Positions 21,256 through 31,558 of a stretch of DNA of 64,000 nucleotides are shown piece after piece; position 1 is the stretch's first letter, and each line of letters begins with the position of its first letter. The translations under genes were made by a program, and so were the position numbers. Source of the stretch: Cavia porcellus (Eukaryota > Chordata > Mammalia > Rodentia > Caviidae); the NCBI RefSeq assembly GCF_034190915.1, contig NW_026947486.1, positions 25,207,344-25,271,343 of the forward strand. The letters run 5' to 3'. A model generated the notes under the pieces. It saw nothing but the letters and a program-made list of their open reading frames with translations, did no database searches and was not told the origin of the DNA.

Positions 21256-23999
21256 TTTTTATTTAGAAAAAAAATAAAACAAAAAAAGGGTAGAAATAAT
21301 ACAGAATTTTTTAAAAAGTGAGAAATCACTAATTGATAAGTTACATATTGTTATCTTAGAAGTAGTTGTTCAAGTTACAAAATCAAAGCATAAAACAATG
21401 GGCAAACCATGACAGTACAAACTATTCTGTTTGATGAGCTATCAGAAACTTAGTAATAAGGTTATCTATCTTGCACACTTAGCATGCACTTACATACTTT
21501 AGAGCACTTTCTTTCCCTTTCATTATCACATTATTCCGTAGATATTATTTTACATTTTGGATCTTATTAATCCTTCAGATTTTTATTATTTTTGTACTAG
21601 AGAGACAAAATGATATTTACAACTGTGAGTCTGATTTATTTCATGTATGAGGATACTCTCAAGTTACCTCCATTTACCTATAAAAGCTTCAAGATCATAT
21701 TTTTACAGCTGAATAATATTCCATTGTATAAAAATACTACATCTTTTTTATTCATTCTGTGATTCATGCACATTTTGGTCATTTCCAAGCTTTAGTTATT
21801 ACAAACTGCACTGCTATAAACATGGGTTCACATATATCACAGTGACATGACTTTTTCAATTTTTCTGGGAAAATACCCAGAAGGAAAATAGTTTGATTGA
21901 ATGGAACTACCTATGCTAGCTTTTTGAGGAATCTCCATATTGATTCCCATAGTGGCTGTACCAGTCTACATGCCCACCAACAGTAAAGTAGTGTTCCTTT
22001 GTCCCCACAGCCTCACCAACATTTGTTATCAGTTGATTTCCTGATGGCAGCCATTTTTTCTGGAGTGAGATGAAATCTCAATGCTGTTTTAATTTGCATT
22101 ACTTGAATGACCAGTGATGGTGAACATTTCTTCATGTATTTATTTGCCATTTGTATATTTTCATCAGAGAAATGTGTTTTCATCTCAGATGTCTATTTTT
22201 GGAGAAGGTCTTTGAATTTGGGGGCCTTGATGTTTTTTAATTCTTTATATGTTCTATGATATAAGTCCTTTGAGTGACTGCTAGCTAAAATTTTTTCCCA
22301 TTCTGTGGGTTTCCTTTTCATTTTGTTGGTGATTTCTTTTGAAGTGCAAAAACTTTTTAATAATATGAAATTCAAGCTGTTGATTTTTTGAACTGCTTCT
22401 ATTGTAGTTCACATTTTGTTCATGAATTCTTTGCCTACCCCTATGTCTCAAAGATTTCTACCTCACTTGTTTTCCAATTAGTGTTTCTGTTTTAATATTT
22501 AGGTCTTTGATCAATTTTGACTTCAGTACAATGCATGGTGATACACATGGGTCTAGTTTCAGTCTTTGGCATGTGGAGAGCCCGTTTTTTCAACACCGCT
22601 TTACTAAAGAGGCTATCCTTCCAGTGAACGTGTTTAATCCCTTTGTCAAATATCAGGTGGCTGAGTGTCTTTGTAGTTGTGTTTTCCTCTTCTAATCTGT
22701 TCCATTGATGCTCAGGTCTATTTCTTTGCCAGCACCATTTTATCACTGTAGCTTTGTAGTATAGTTTCAAGTCATGAATTGAGATGCTTCCTACCTTCCT
22801 TTTTTTGCCCTGAATTGCCTTTGCTATTCTAGTATTCTTCTGTTCATAACTTCATAAGTTAAAGGTATTTTGATTGGGATTGCATTAAATCTGTATAACA
22901 GTTTAGGGAGTATAGTCATTTTCACAATATTGGTTCTTCCTAACCAAGAGCAAGAAATATCCTTCCATTTTCTAATAGCTTCCTCAATCTCCTTTTTCAG
23001 AGTAGTATAATTTTCAGCATATAGTTCTTTTGCTTTCTTGATTAGGTTGATTCCTATGTATTGATGTTATTGTGAAAGGCAACATTTCCATAATTTTTCT
23101 CTCAGTGATTTTTTGGTTTGTGCACAATAGTGCTATATATTTTTGAGTGTTGGATTTGTATCCAGATATACTGCTGAATTTGTTCGTTAACTCTTGTAGT
23201 CTTTTAATGGAGTTTTTGGGATCTTCTAAGTAGAGCAACATGTCATCTGCAAATACTGATAATTTAACTTCTTCCATTCCTATCTTTATTCCTTTTGTTT
23301 CTCTCTCTTGTCTGATTGCTCTAACTAATGTTTCTAGAACTGTACTGAATAGGAATCGTGATAGTGGACATCTTTGTCTTGTTCCTGATTTTAGATTGAA
23401 AGCTCTCAGTTACTGTCCATTTAGTATAATGTTGGCTGTTGGTCTGTCATAGATGGCCTTTATTTAATTGAGATAAATACCATCTATTCCATGTTATGTA
23501 GTGTTTTTATAATGAACATGTTAGATTATATCAAAAGGTATTACTGTGTCTTTTGAGATGATCATGTGGTTTTTGTTTTTGGCTCTGTTGATGTGGTGTA
23601 TTACATTTATTGATTTGCATATGTTAAACCATACCTGCATTCCTGGAGTAAATCCCATTGGTCATGATGTATAACCTTCCTGATGATTTTCTGCATTCTG
23701 TTTGCCAGTATTTTACTGAGAATCTTTGCTTCAATGTACATTAGGGAGATTGGCCTATAGTTATCCTTTTTGGTTGGGTCTTTCACTGGTTTTGGTATCA
23801 GAGTAATACTTGCCTCTAGGAATGAGTTATGGAGAATTGATTCAGTTTCAATTTCATTGAAGATTTTGAGGAGTATTGTCATTAAATATCCTCTAAATTT
23901 CTTATAGAATTCAGCTGTAAATCCACCAGGACCTTGGCTTTTCATTTTTGGTATGTTGTTAGTGATGTTGTAAATTTCAGTAGCTGACATTAGGTTATT

Positions 24000-24014
24000 C
24001 AAAATTGTTACATC
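24000..24014. repeat. Left target-site duplication of SINE
   Basis: 'caaaattgttacatc', identical to 24145-24159; a perfect 15-bp pair around the SINE inside L1 ORF2. Confidence 0.95.
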
Positions 24015-24144
24015 GGGGCTGGGGATTTAGCTCAGCGGCATAAGCACCTGACTTGCAAGCAGGCAGTCGTGAGTTCGATCCCTGGTACCGATAAAAATGA
24101 AAAAGACAAAAAAAAAAAAAAAATTAAAAAAAAAAACAAAAAAA
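24015..24144 (+). mobile_element. tRNA-derived SINE, youngest copy
   Basis: Starts 'ggggctggggatttagctc', with A box 'tttagctcagcggc', an anticodon-like stem-loop (cctga..cttgcaa..gcagg), B box 'gagttcgatccc', 'tggtaccgataaaaatg' and a long A-rich tail. Perfect 15-bp target duplications flank it. The intact B box (GTTCGATCC) and long tail suggest recent insertion. It interrupts ORF2 of L1 element C. Confidence 0.93.
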
Positions 24145-24159
24145 CAAAATTGTTACATC
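24145..24159. repeat. Right target-site duplication of SINE
   Basis: 'caaaattgttacatc', partner of 24000-24014, directly after the A-rich tail. Confidence 0.95.
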
Positions 24160-25599
24160 TTCTTGGTTGACCTTTGGTAGTTCATATGTTTGTAGAAATC
24201 CATCCATTTCCTCTGTGTTTTCCACTCTCTGTGAGTAAACTTTTTCAAAGTAGACATTCATGATCTTTTGAATTTCCATGAAATCTCTAGTAATTTGTCT
24301 CTTTTTGGTCCTTACTGCATGAATTTGAGTTTTTCCTTTCTTTTTCTTAATAAGGTTGGCTAGAGGTTTATTAATTTTTTATTCTCTCAAAAAACAGCTA
24401 TTTAATTCATTAATTCTTTGTAATTTTTAGTCTTCATTACATTGATTTTTGCTTGGATCTTTACAATTTCCTCTCTTCTATGAGCTTTGTGGTTGACTAA
24501 TTCTTTTTCTAGATGCTTGAGATGTAACACTAGGTTGTTTATTTGTACTCATTCTGTTTACTTGATATGACAATTTATTTCTATATATTTCCCTCCTAGG
24601 ACCACTTTCATTGCCTCCCACATGTTTCAGTATGTTTTATCTGCATTTTTTGAATTGAAGTTATTACTACATTTCTTCTGTAATTTCCCCTGTAACTCAC
24701 TGACCATTCAGGAGGTTGTTATTTAATTTCCGTATATTTATGAAGGTTTTGCAGTTTATTTTGCCATCAATTTCCAATTTCAGTGCACTATGGTCTGATA
24801 ATATGCATAGAATAATTTCAATCCCTTTACATTTAATTAAGAATATTTTCTGGGCTAATATGTGGTGTATTTTGGAGAATGTCCCATGTGCAGCTGAGAA
24901 GAATATGTATTCCAATGTGGTTGGGTGGAACGCTCTGTAAACATCTAGTAAGTCCATTTGGTCACAGGTTTGATTCAGTTCTGTTATTTCTTTGATCTAT
25001 CTCTATTTGACAATGGGGTATTAAGATCCCCTATTACAGTTGTGTTGTTGCTTATTTGGTTTACCATATTTATTAGCATTTGTCTTATATAGTTAGGTAC
25101 TCCTGTATTTCATGCATATATGTTTAAGACTGTTAGCTCTTCTTCATGAATTATTTCCCCGACAAGGATGGATGTAGTTACCTTCTTTATCGTTTTTGAT
25201 CATTTTTGGTTTGAATTTCACATTGTCTGCATTAGAATTGTTATGCCTAATATTTTCTGGTTTCCTGTCACATGAAATATTGTTTTCCATCCTTTGAGTT
25301 TTAATCTATGAGTTTCCTTTTGAGTCAGATGTGTTTATTGGATACAGCATATTGTAGGATCCTGTTTCTTAATCCATTCGGTCAATCTATTTCTTTAATA
25401 AGTGAATTGAGACCATTTAAATTGATGGATATTACAGATATGTACTGGCTCAACTTTGTCATGTTATTTTCCTGCTGTTGGTTTTCCGTTTTTCCCCCTT
25501 GTTTAATTGCTTGCCCTTTCTGGTGTTTTTAATTTTTCTGTTGTTCTGGAAATTGTAGTCACTTTTATCTCTATCATGCATAGTATGTCTTTAAGTACT

Positions 25600-26570
25600 C
25601 TTTCTAGGGTTGGTTTGGTGGACATGAATTTCTTCAGTTGTTCTTTGTCATAGAATTATCTTGTTTCTCCATTATATTTGAAAGAAAGTTTGGCTGGGCA
25701 CATCAATCTTGGTTGAAAGTTGTTTTCTTTCAGAGCTTGAAATATCTCACTCCAAGCTCATCTTAACTTGAGTGTATATGCTGAAAAGTCTGCCACAATT
25801 CTAATGGGCTTTCCCTGATAGGTAAGTTTTGTCTTTTCTCTAACAACTTTCAGTATTCTGTTGTTTGCTGTATGTCTGGGATCTTAATTATTATATGTCT
25901 GGGTGTAGATTTATGTTGATTGTAACTGTTTGGCATTCTATATGCCTCACTTATCTGTAATTAAGTTTCTTTTCCTGTGTTTTGGAAATTTTTTGCTATT
26001 ACTTCTGTAAGTAGTTTATCAATGTCATTTGCATTGACTCCTGCATCTTCATTGATGCCTATTAATCTTATATTGTTTCTTTTGGCATCATCTTGGAGCT
26101 GCTGGATTGTCATTTATTGCTGCTTTCTTATTTTTAAAAGTTCTATCCTTTCATCATCACTAATTGCAATCCTGTCCTCCAGGTCTGAAATTCTATCCTC
26201 AGCTTCTTTTAAATGGTTTTGACAGCTTTCAGTAGAATGTTTTACTTCTTGGCTATTTCCTTGAATTTGTTTCATGCTTTCTACTTGTTTTCTATATTGT
26301 TCATTGAAGGTTTCAATCCATTTCCTATGATCCCATATTTTTTAAATCTATTTCTTCTCTAGAAATGCTGAGCAACTACTTTATTAAGGTTGTGATTTCT
26401 GTCTTTATGTGAGAAACTATTTTTAATTTGATTTCCTCTACAGCCTGATGGTTTTGTTTCTTTATTTCACTAGCTATCTTTTCAGAGTTTTTAAGGGTAT
26501 AACTTTTAAAGTCCTCTATTTTAGTGTCTCCTGTACTTGCTCCTGATGGACTAGATGTTTGAGATTGCAT
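25600..26570 (-). pseudogene. L1 ORF1, broken, element C
   Basis: The N-terminus is open at 26570-26376, starting 'MQSQTSSPSGASTGDTKIED', then the helix 'SEKIASEIKKQ', followed by coiled coil and, after frameshifts, the RNA-binding and C-terminal domains near 25850-25620 (reversed 'gggctttccctgataggtaag', the KGKPIR region). The frame is lost after about 65 codons, so no ORF1 protein is expected. Confidence 0.8.
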
Positions 26571-27245
26571 TTTGCTTTTTTCATTTTGTCATTTTTACCT
26601 TTCAGGCTAATATTTGGCCTTTCAGTCTCTCTGGTCTCAACTGTTGGTAGTGTGTATGTTAGGGTCCTAAGTGTGGTTGATATTTGTCCAATTTCTAGGT
26701 ACCACAATGAAGAGGAGGGCCAGGCAGTTGAATTTCTCCTTCAAGGCCTGTTTGGTGAGTCATATATTCTTCCTAGGCTGAATACCCTAGGAGTGTTGAT
26801 GCGTGACAACCCTTGGTTTCTGCTGTTACTATGTCTTCAGATTGTTCCAGGCTACCAGATATCCCTGTATATAGATTTTGTCTTGGCTGGGACCTTACTG
26901 TGTCACTGGGTGTTTCATAAGCACTTTTAATTTTCCCCAGGTTGGGTGAGACATTATTGGCACTCTCCTTAACCCACCTAATGTTCTCTGTATGGTGGAA
27001 GGACTCCTCCACACTGTTTTCAGGCTTGCCAATGTGCTACACCTGGAAGGGACTTTGTTACTGCTCTTGTTTACCCGGTGAAGTCCTCTATTTTAGGGAC
27101 AAACTCACCACACTGACAGAAGCCTGTTGAGGTCCACTGTTTGGGTGAGGGTTTGCTGAGTCTCTCATCAACCCAGCAAGGTTAATCCACTGTAGTCCAA
27201 GGTTTTGAGAGGAGGAGGGGTAATCAAAGGTCAACCAGCAATACT

Positions 27246-27558
27246 AGGTCCAAGAGGTGGGGTGCCCCAAAGTTGGGAGGGCAAGCACAGAAGTGGCCAC
27301 CCTCCAAGGTGGAGGTCTGGGGCCTGAAATGTGTGAGGGCAGGTGTTAAAGCAGCTACCCTCTGAGGGTTAAGTCTGGGATCCCAAGGGTGTGAGGTTAG
27401 GCATGGAAGCAGCCACCCTCAAGGTGGAGGTCTGAGGTCCAAAGTGTGGGATGGCAGGAGTGGAAGTGATGGTCCTCTGAGGTGATGTCCGAGGCCTGAA
27501 GAATAGGAGGGCAGATGTTGAAGTAATCATCCTCTGAGGTGGAGGTCCAGGGTCCATT
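27246..27558 (-). promoter_or_regulatory. L1 5'-UTR tandem monomers, 58-bp type (element C)
   Basis: 'aggtctg(g/a)gg(c/t)c' or near variants recur at about 27254, 27313, 27371, 27428, 27485 and 27543, a regular spacing of 57-59 bp. That gives five diverged units at the extreme 5' end of element C. The position matches the promoter monomers of rodent L1s; promoter activity is inferred. The unit is not the ~90-bp unit of element B although the adjoining 5' UTR is shared. Confidence 0.75.
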
Positions 27559-27601
27559 TACAGCATTTTATTTTTTAAGAGTAGAAATATTTATTGAATA
27601 T

Positions 27602-27618
27602 TTATTCTCTCTCTCTGT

Positions 27619-27653
<35 letters not shown>
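27602..27653. repeat. (CT)n/(GA)n microsatellite
   Basis: CT run changing to GA run ('ctctctctctgtctgagagaga'), a short perfect inverted arrangement of about 50 bp. Confidence 0.95.
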
Positions 27654-27657
<4 letters not shown>

Positions 27658-27659
27658 AG

Positions 27660-28137
27660 TCCTGAGTGGGTTGCCCCTGTTAAATCATTTTAGGAGTATA
27701 ACTGATTACAACAAGTATGACATCTTGGCTAAAGTAGTACAATTATTAATAATAGCAACACACGTGGCCTAGAAACTGACTGCTGTAACTCTTGATTTGG
27801 TATGTTTAACCATAGGGGCAAGATATACATTTATATAACAAAACTCAATAAATCAGGAACTTGTATGCAATGATTTTTCCTCCTAGTAGGATGATTGTAT
27901 TCTGTATGGGGAAATGTAAGTGGAATAGGGGACAAAAAGGTGAGGAAATGAAGAGAAATATAATCCAAGTAAGGCTGAAGGACAAAGAGTGATCATGCAA
28001 GCTGTGGGAAGCTGTAGAAGAGAACAAGAGAGAAAGAATGAAAGAGAAACCAAAGATTATTGAAGAGAGTCACAAAATTTCAGGAAAGTGTTCATTCATA
28101 CGGTGTCATGAAGACACCTTAAGATCAAGAGAGATAG

Positions 28138-28190
<53 letters not shown>

Positions 28191-28330
28191 AGTTGAATAG
28201 AACAAAATATATGTTGAACAGTTAAAAAAGAAAAAAAATCCCACATGAATAACAATAACAGCAACCTCAAAACCCAACTAGACAGTTAAAGGGAAACAAG
28301 ACACTCAAAGAAAGGGAAAAGACTTCTCTG
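27660..28330 (+). repeat. Unclassified interspersed repeat, copy 2
   Basis: Counterpart of 18840-19500: 'attattaataat', 'tatgcaatgatttttcctcctagtag', 'gacaaagagtgatcatg' and a purine-rich tail occur in the same order. It contains a long (GA)n run. It is not L1-like. An LTR or internal ERV region is possible but I cannot show it. Confidence 0.5.
28141..28187. repeat. (GA)n microsatellite
   Basis: About 47 bp of uninterrupted GA/AG. Confidence 0.95.
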
Positions 28331-29254
28331 CTGTCCACTTTTCTGTGGTAATATCAAAATCAGAGTCCAATCATTTCTGCAATAAAATTAGTGTTGTATT
28401 TGATGTGGGGCTGATTTTGGCTTCTGGATGTCGGGGCTGTGGCCAGTCTTTTGTAGCGTTCTGGATTGCTCATCCACTACTCCTTAACCTGTTTGTTTCT
28501 GCATAGCTCTCCCTGTTTCTGTGGCATCCTCCAACTGGTACAGCCTAAGGCTGGTCCAAGTTTTGTGTACAGTTGGCCTTTCCTGGTCCTTTTACAGCCT
28601 GCTGTGTTCCACACTACTGACTCTTGTCTTATTCTATCCTCCTGGTCTTGAACTCATGTTCAAAATTCTGTCTCATCCTGGTTGTCACAAGTTAGAGAGA
28701 GTTCTGGCTTCCCAGCCCAAGGATGCTTGCTTTGTTTGTCACCAGGTGGAGAAGTTTTGGTTTCTTGATACTTGCCCCTGTAATTCAGGTCATAGATTGG
28801 AGTGAGTTGCAGATCTTGTGACTCAAGGGTGTTTGTGATGCAGGTCAGTGGTTGAAGGGCAGAGAAGTACTTGTCTTGGATTCCATGAGATGTACAAAGT
28901 CCCTTTGTTCTGCTGTTGGTAGAGTAGAAGTTGTGTTCTTTAGCCAGCAATCCTCAGTGGTGTGCCCAGTCCCCTCCAAGCTTCAGTGTCCTCTGTTTGC
29001 AGAAAATTAAAAAATGTGAGTGGTTTTATGTTGTATGTCTGTTCTATGTGGATTGAATTTCCCACAACTTTGCCATCTCTAATTTTGGGTGAGGGGCTTT
29101 CTGGAAATGATAGTTCTTGATCTGATCAAGATCCCACTGGTTTGAAACCCTAGGGCAGCCATGTGGGTTGGTTTATCATTTTATAAAGTCCCATGCCTAT
29201 GTTTTGTTTGCTCTACAAGTCTCTTATTTTACTTATATCCTTTCCACATTAGAG
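28331..29254. other. Unassigned non-coding stretch
   Basis: GC-intermediate sequence with frames up to 96 codons on either strand (28521-28805 +, 28660-28950 -). None has a recognisable domain and the two overlap. It possibly continues the repeat at left. I see no gene. Confidence 0.35.
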
Positions 29255-31558
29255 GGGGAAACAAAACAAAGTAGGGCAGAACAAAACATATTCCTACAGA
29301 TACATAAAATGAAAAAGACATAAAACCACTGTACAAGGAGTTTTACCATTGTTATTGTTTTGTCTCTTTTTATCTTCAATAGAATTGGCTATGTCATCAG
29401 ATACAGTATAGTTGAATATATCAGTACATAAAAGTATTGATAGAAACACAACTTTGTAGATACTGTAAAACTACAAAAATGGTAGTAATCAAACCAGAAT
29501 GGATATCATAGTGAATCTTGTCATTTTCAGTATAGTTGTCTATACTTGTATACTAGTATCAAGTATCAGACTTGATACTATCAACATAAGTATTGAATAA
29601 AATCTGTCAATAATATATTATAGCCAACCTTCTCTGCCTGATTTCTGTTGTTGCCAACCTTCTCTGCCTGATTTCTGTTGCTCTTTTTCCATCATTAGTT
29701 GTCTGTTTGTCTTCTTCATTTCACTTTCTGTTCCATTCATTGAGGCCTCTCTGTCACTGTTCCTGGAATCTTAGTACTTTTCTCTCTCTTTAGAATGTCC
29801 TGCAGTAGTCTCCATAGAGCTGGATTGGTGGTCACAAATTCCCCCAGTTCCTCTTTGTTTTGGAAGCATCTTGTTTCTCCATTAATTTCTAGAGATAGTT
29901 TTTCAGGATACATCAGTCTGGGCTGGAGGTTATTTTCTTTCAGGGCTTGGAATACTTCACTCCAGTCTCTTCTTGATTTGATGGTTTGTGTCAAGAAGTT
30001 TGCCATAATTCTGATGGGCTTTCCCTTGTAAGTAATCTGTTTCTTGTCTCTGACAGCTTTTAATATTCTGTTCTTATATTGGATTTCTGAGATCTTGATT
30101 ATTATAGGCCTGGGTGTAGTTCTGTTTTGGTTGTAGGTGGCTAGAGTTCTGTATGCCTCATACATCTGAATAGCATTTCCTTTTTCTATATTTGGGAAAT
30201 TTTCATTAATTATTTCTGTGAATAGCCTTTGTAGTTCCTTTGTTTTTACCTCTGCTTCTTCATTCACATTCTTTATTCTTAAATTATAGATCCTTTTGTG
30301 GTCTTCTAGCCTTTATATTGTTACTGCTTGTTTCCTTGTTATTTTTAAGAAATTTTTCCTTTCATGATCCCACACTGCAAACCTGTCTTCCAATTTGAAT
30401 AATCTATCCTTAGTTTCTTTCAAGTTTTGCCAGCTTTCAATGGAGTTTTTAATTTCCTGGTAATCTTGTTGAACCTGCTTCATGTATTCCAAGTTTTCTT
30501 TATATTCTTTATCAAATGATTCTCCCTTTTTTTTGTGTTTCTCCATTCTTTCATCTGTGTCTTCTTGAGAGGTGATTAGCATTTCTTTGATTAATCTATT
30601 CATATCTTGCTTTGCTTGGTTAAATATTTCATTTTTGAACTCATCTGTGAGTCCCAAAGATATCTCTTTATGTCCATTGGTGCCGTGCCTGATATTGTAT
30701 GTTTGCTGTCCTCAATCTCCTTTGTATTTACCTTTCCTGGATCAATGTTCTCAGTGCTGGGGGCTGGAAAGTTTTTCTTATTGCTTCCTCTTCTAATATT
30801 TTTTATTTTTTCTATACAGGTGTAGATAGAAGGCCCCAGTATCTTTCTTTGTTAGTCATAATTCTTCTGAAACATGCTGGCTAGGTGGTCCTTCCCACTG
30901 CATGGTGCTATTGAGGTGCAAACAGGGACAGTAATGCTGGCTGCTCCCCTCTTAGTCAGTCAACCTGCTAAGGCCATCGCTGCTTAGTGTACACCACCAG
31001 GCATAGGGAATTGGCTTGGATTCAATAACATATTGGAACTCAGCCTGGGGCATGCCCCAGACCAAGCACACTCTGCTAATCCTGTTTGGGAAGGGATTAA
31101 CTTTCTGAAATCACTGCTGCTCCTTATTCTTGCTAGTCTGCCCTGACCCAGAATGTCATCTGTTTGAGCCCCTTTTTCTGTGGAATGGTTTTATTCCCAG
31201 CACTCACTTCAGGTCGATGCAGGTTCCCTGGCAGCTCAGCTCTTCATTCGGCTCACTGACTCTCGACCTCAGTGTGACTGTGTTCCCAGTGCATTGAAGT
31301 GGTGAGATTTGGGGCAGCTCCATAAGTCACAGCTGTGCGAGTACAAGGCTCTACAGCAGGGGCACTGAGGCTTTTGCGGTTCCCAATAGTAGTACTGGGA
31401 CTGTATGTTTGATTGGTTCTTCTCATCTTAGTTTCTTTCTGGATTGAGAATATTCATCTCCCTCTGTTTAGGACTCCTCACACTGTATTATTTTGAAATC
31501 TAAGTTGACTATCTCAGGGAGACTCTGTAGCCTGCTGTTATCTATCCACCATCTTTAC
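29255..31558 (-). mobile_element. Second-lineage L1 lacking ORF2
   Basis: Minus-strand element with second-lineage 3' UTR (29255-29620, matching 12165-12560) joined directly to the spacer and ORF1 (29640-30660) and then the 5' UTR (30660-31558, matching 15990-16745). About 4 kb of ORF2 is absent. The join lies about where ORF2 starts: 'ttatagccaaccttctctgcc' here against 'ttatatccaaccttctctgcc' at 13185, which reads on into ORF2. A 28-bp unit, 'ccaaccttctctgcctgatt...', is tandemly duplicated at 29624-29680. The layout recalls half-L1 (HAL1) elements. Confidence 0.75.
29737..30657 (-). pseudogene. L1 ORF1, second lineage, nearly open in two frames
   Basis: The upstream frame at 30657-30313 (114 aa) has the N-terminal helix and coiled coil ('IKEMLITSQEDTDERMEKHKK', 'KDRLFKLEDRF'). 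The downstream frame at 30267-29737 (176 aa) has the RNA-binding domain and C-terminal domain: 'ENFPNIEKG', 'YKNRILKAVRDKKQITYKG', 'KLSLEINGETRCFQNKEEL', ending 'GTVTERPQ'. One break near 30290 separates them. The RRM/CTD half is one of the longest intact L1 reading frames in the window. In a live element this protein binds L1 RNA. Confidence 0.8.

Larger units (their letters stand above)
21715..25480 (-). pseudogene. L1 ORF2, broken, element C
   Basis: Endonuclease-RT remnant in several frames. The endonuclease end at 24957-24697 retains 'SDHS' (the catalytic Asp-His pair). RT fingers are at 24002-23607 ('GPGGFTAEFYKKFRG', '[19 protein letters not shown]'), interrupted at their start by a SINE. 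The RT palm at 23277-23014 retains FADD ('[15 protein letters not shown]'). C-terminal pieces are at 22770-22492 and 22375-22193 ('KRKPTEWEKI'). Catalytic motifs survive although frames do not, which suggests moderate age. Confidence 0.82.
21256..27558 (-). mobile_element. Full-length L1 (element C), defective
   Basis: Complete minus-strand L1: 3' UTR with terminal AATAAA-like end (21256-21715), ORF2 (about 21715-25480), ORF1 (about 25600-26570), 5' UTR (26571-27245) and five 58-bp monomers (27246-27558). Length is 6303 bp, including a 145-bp SINE insertion with its target duplication. Numerous stops break both ORFs. The proximal 5' UTR closely resembles that of element B, but the tandem units differ. 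I could not find a convincing target duplication. Confidence 0.88.

Noticed and set aside
27602..28187. Possible CRISPR-like or regulatory array
   Set aside because: Plain (GA)n/(CT)n microsatellites; no spaced identical repeats, and the host is a mammal.
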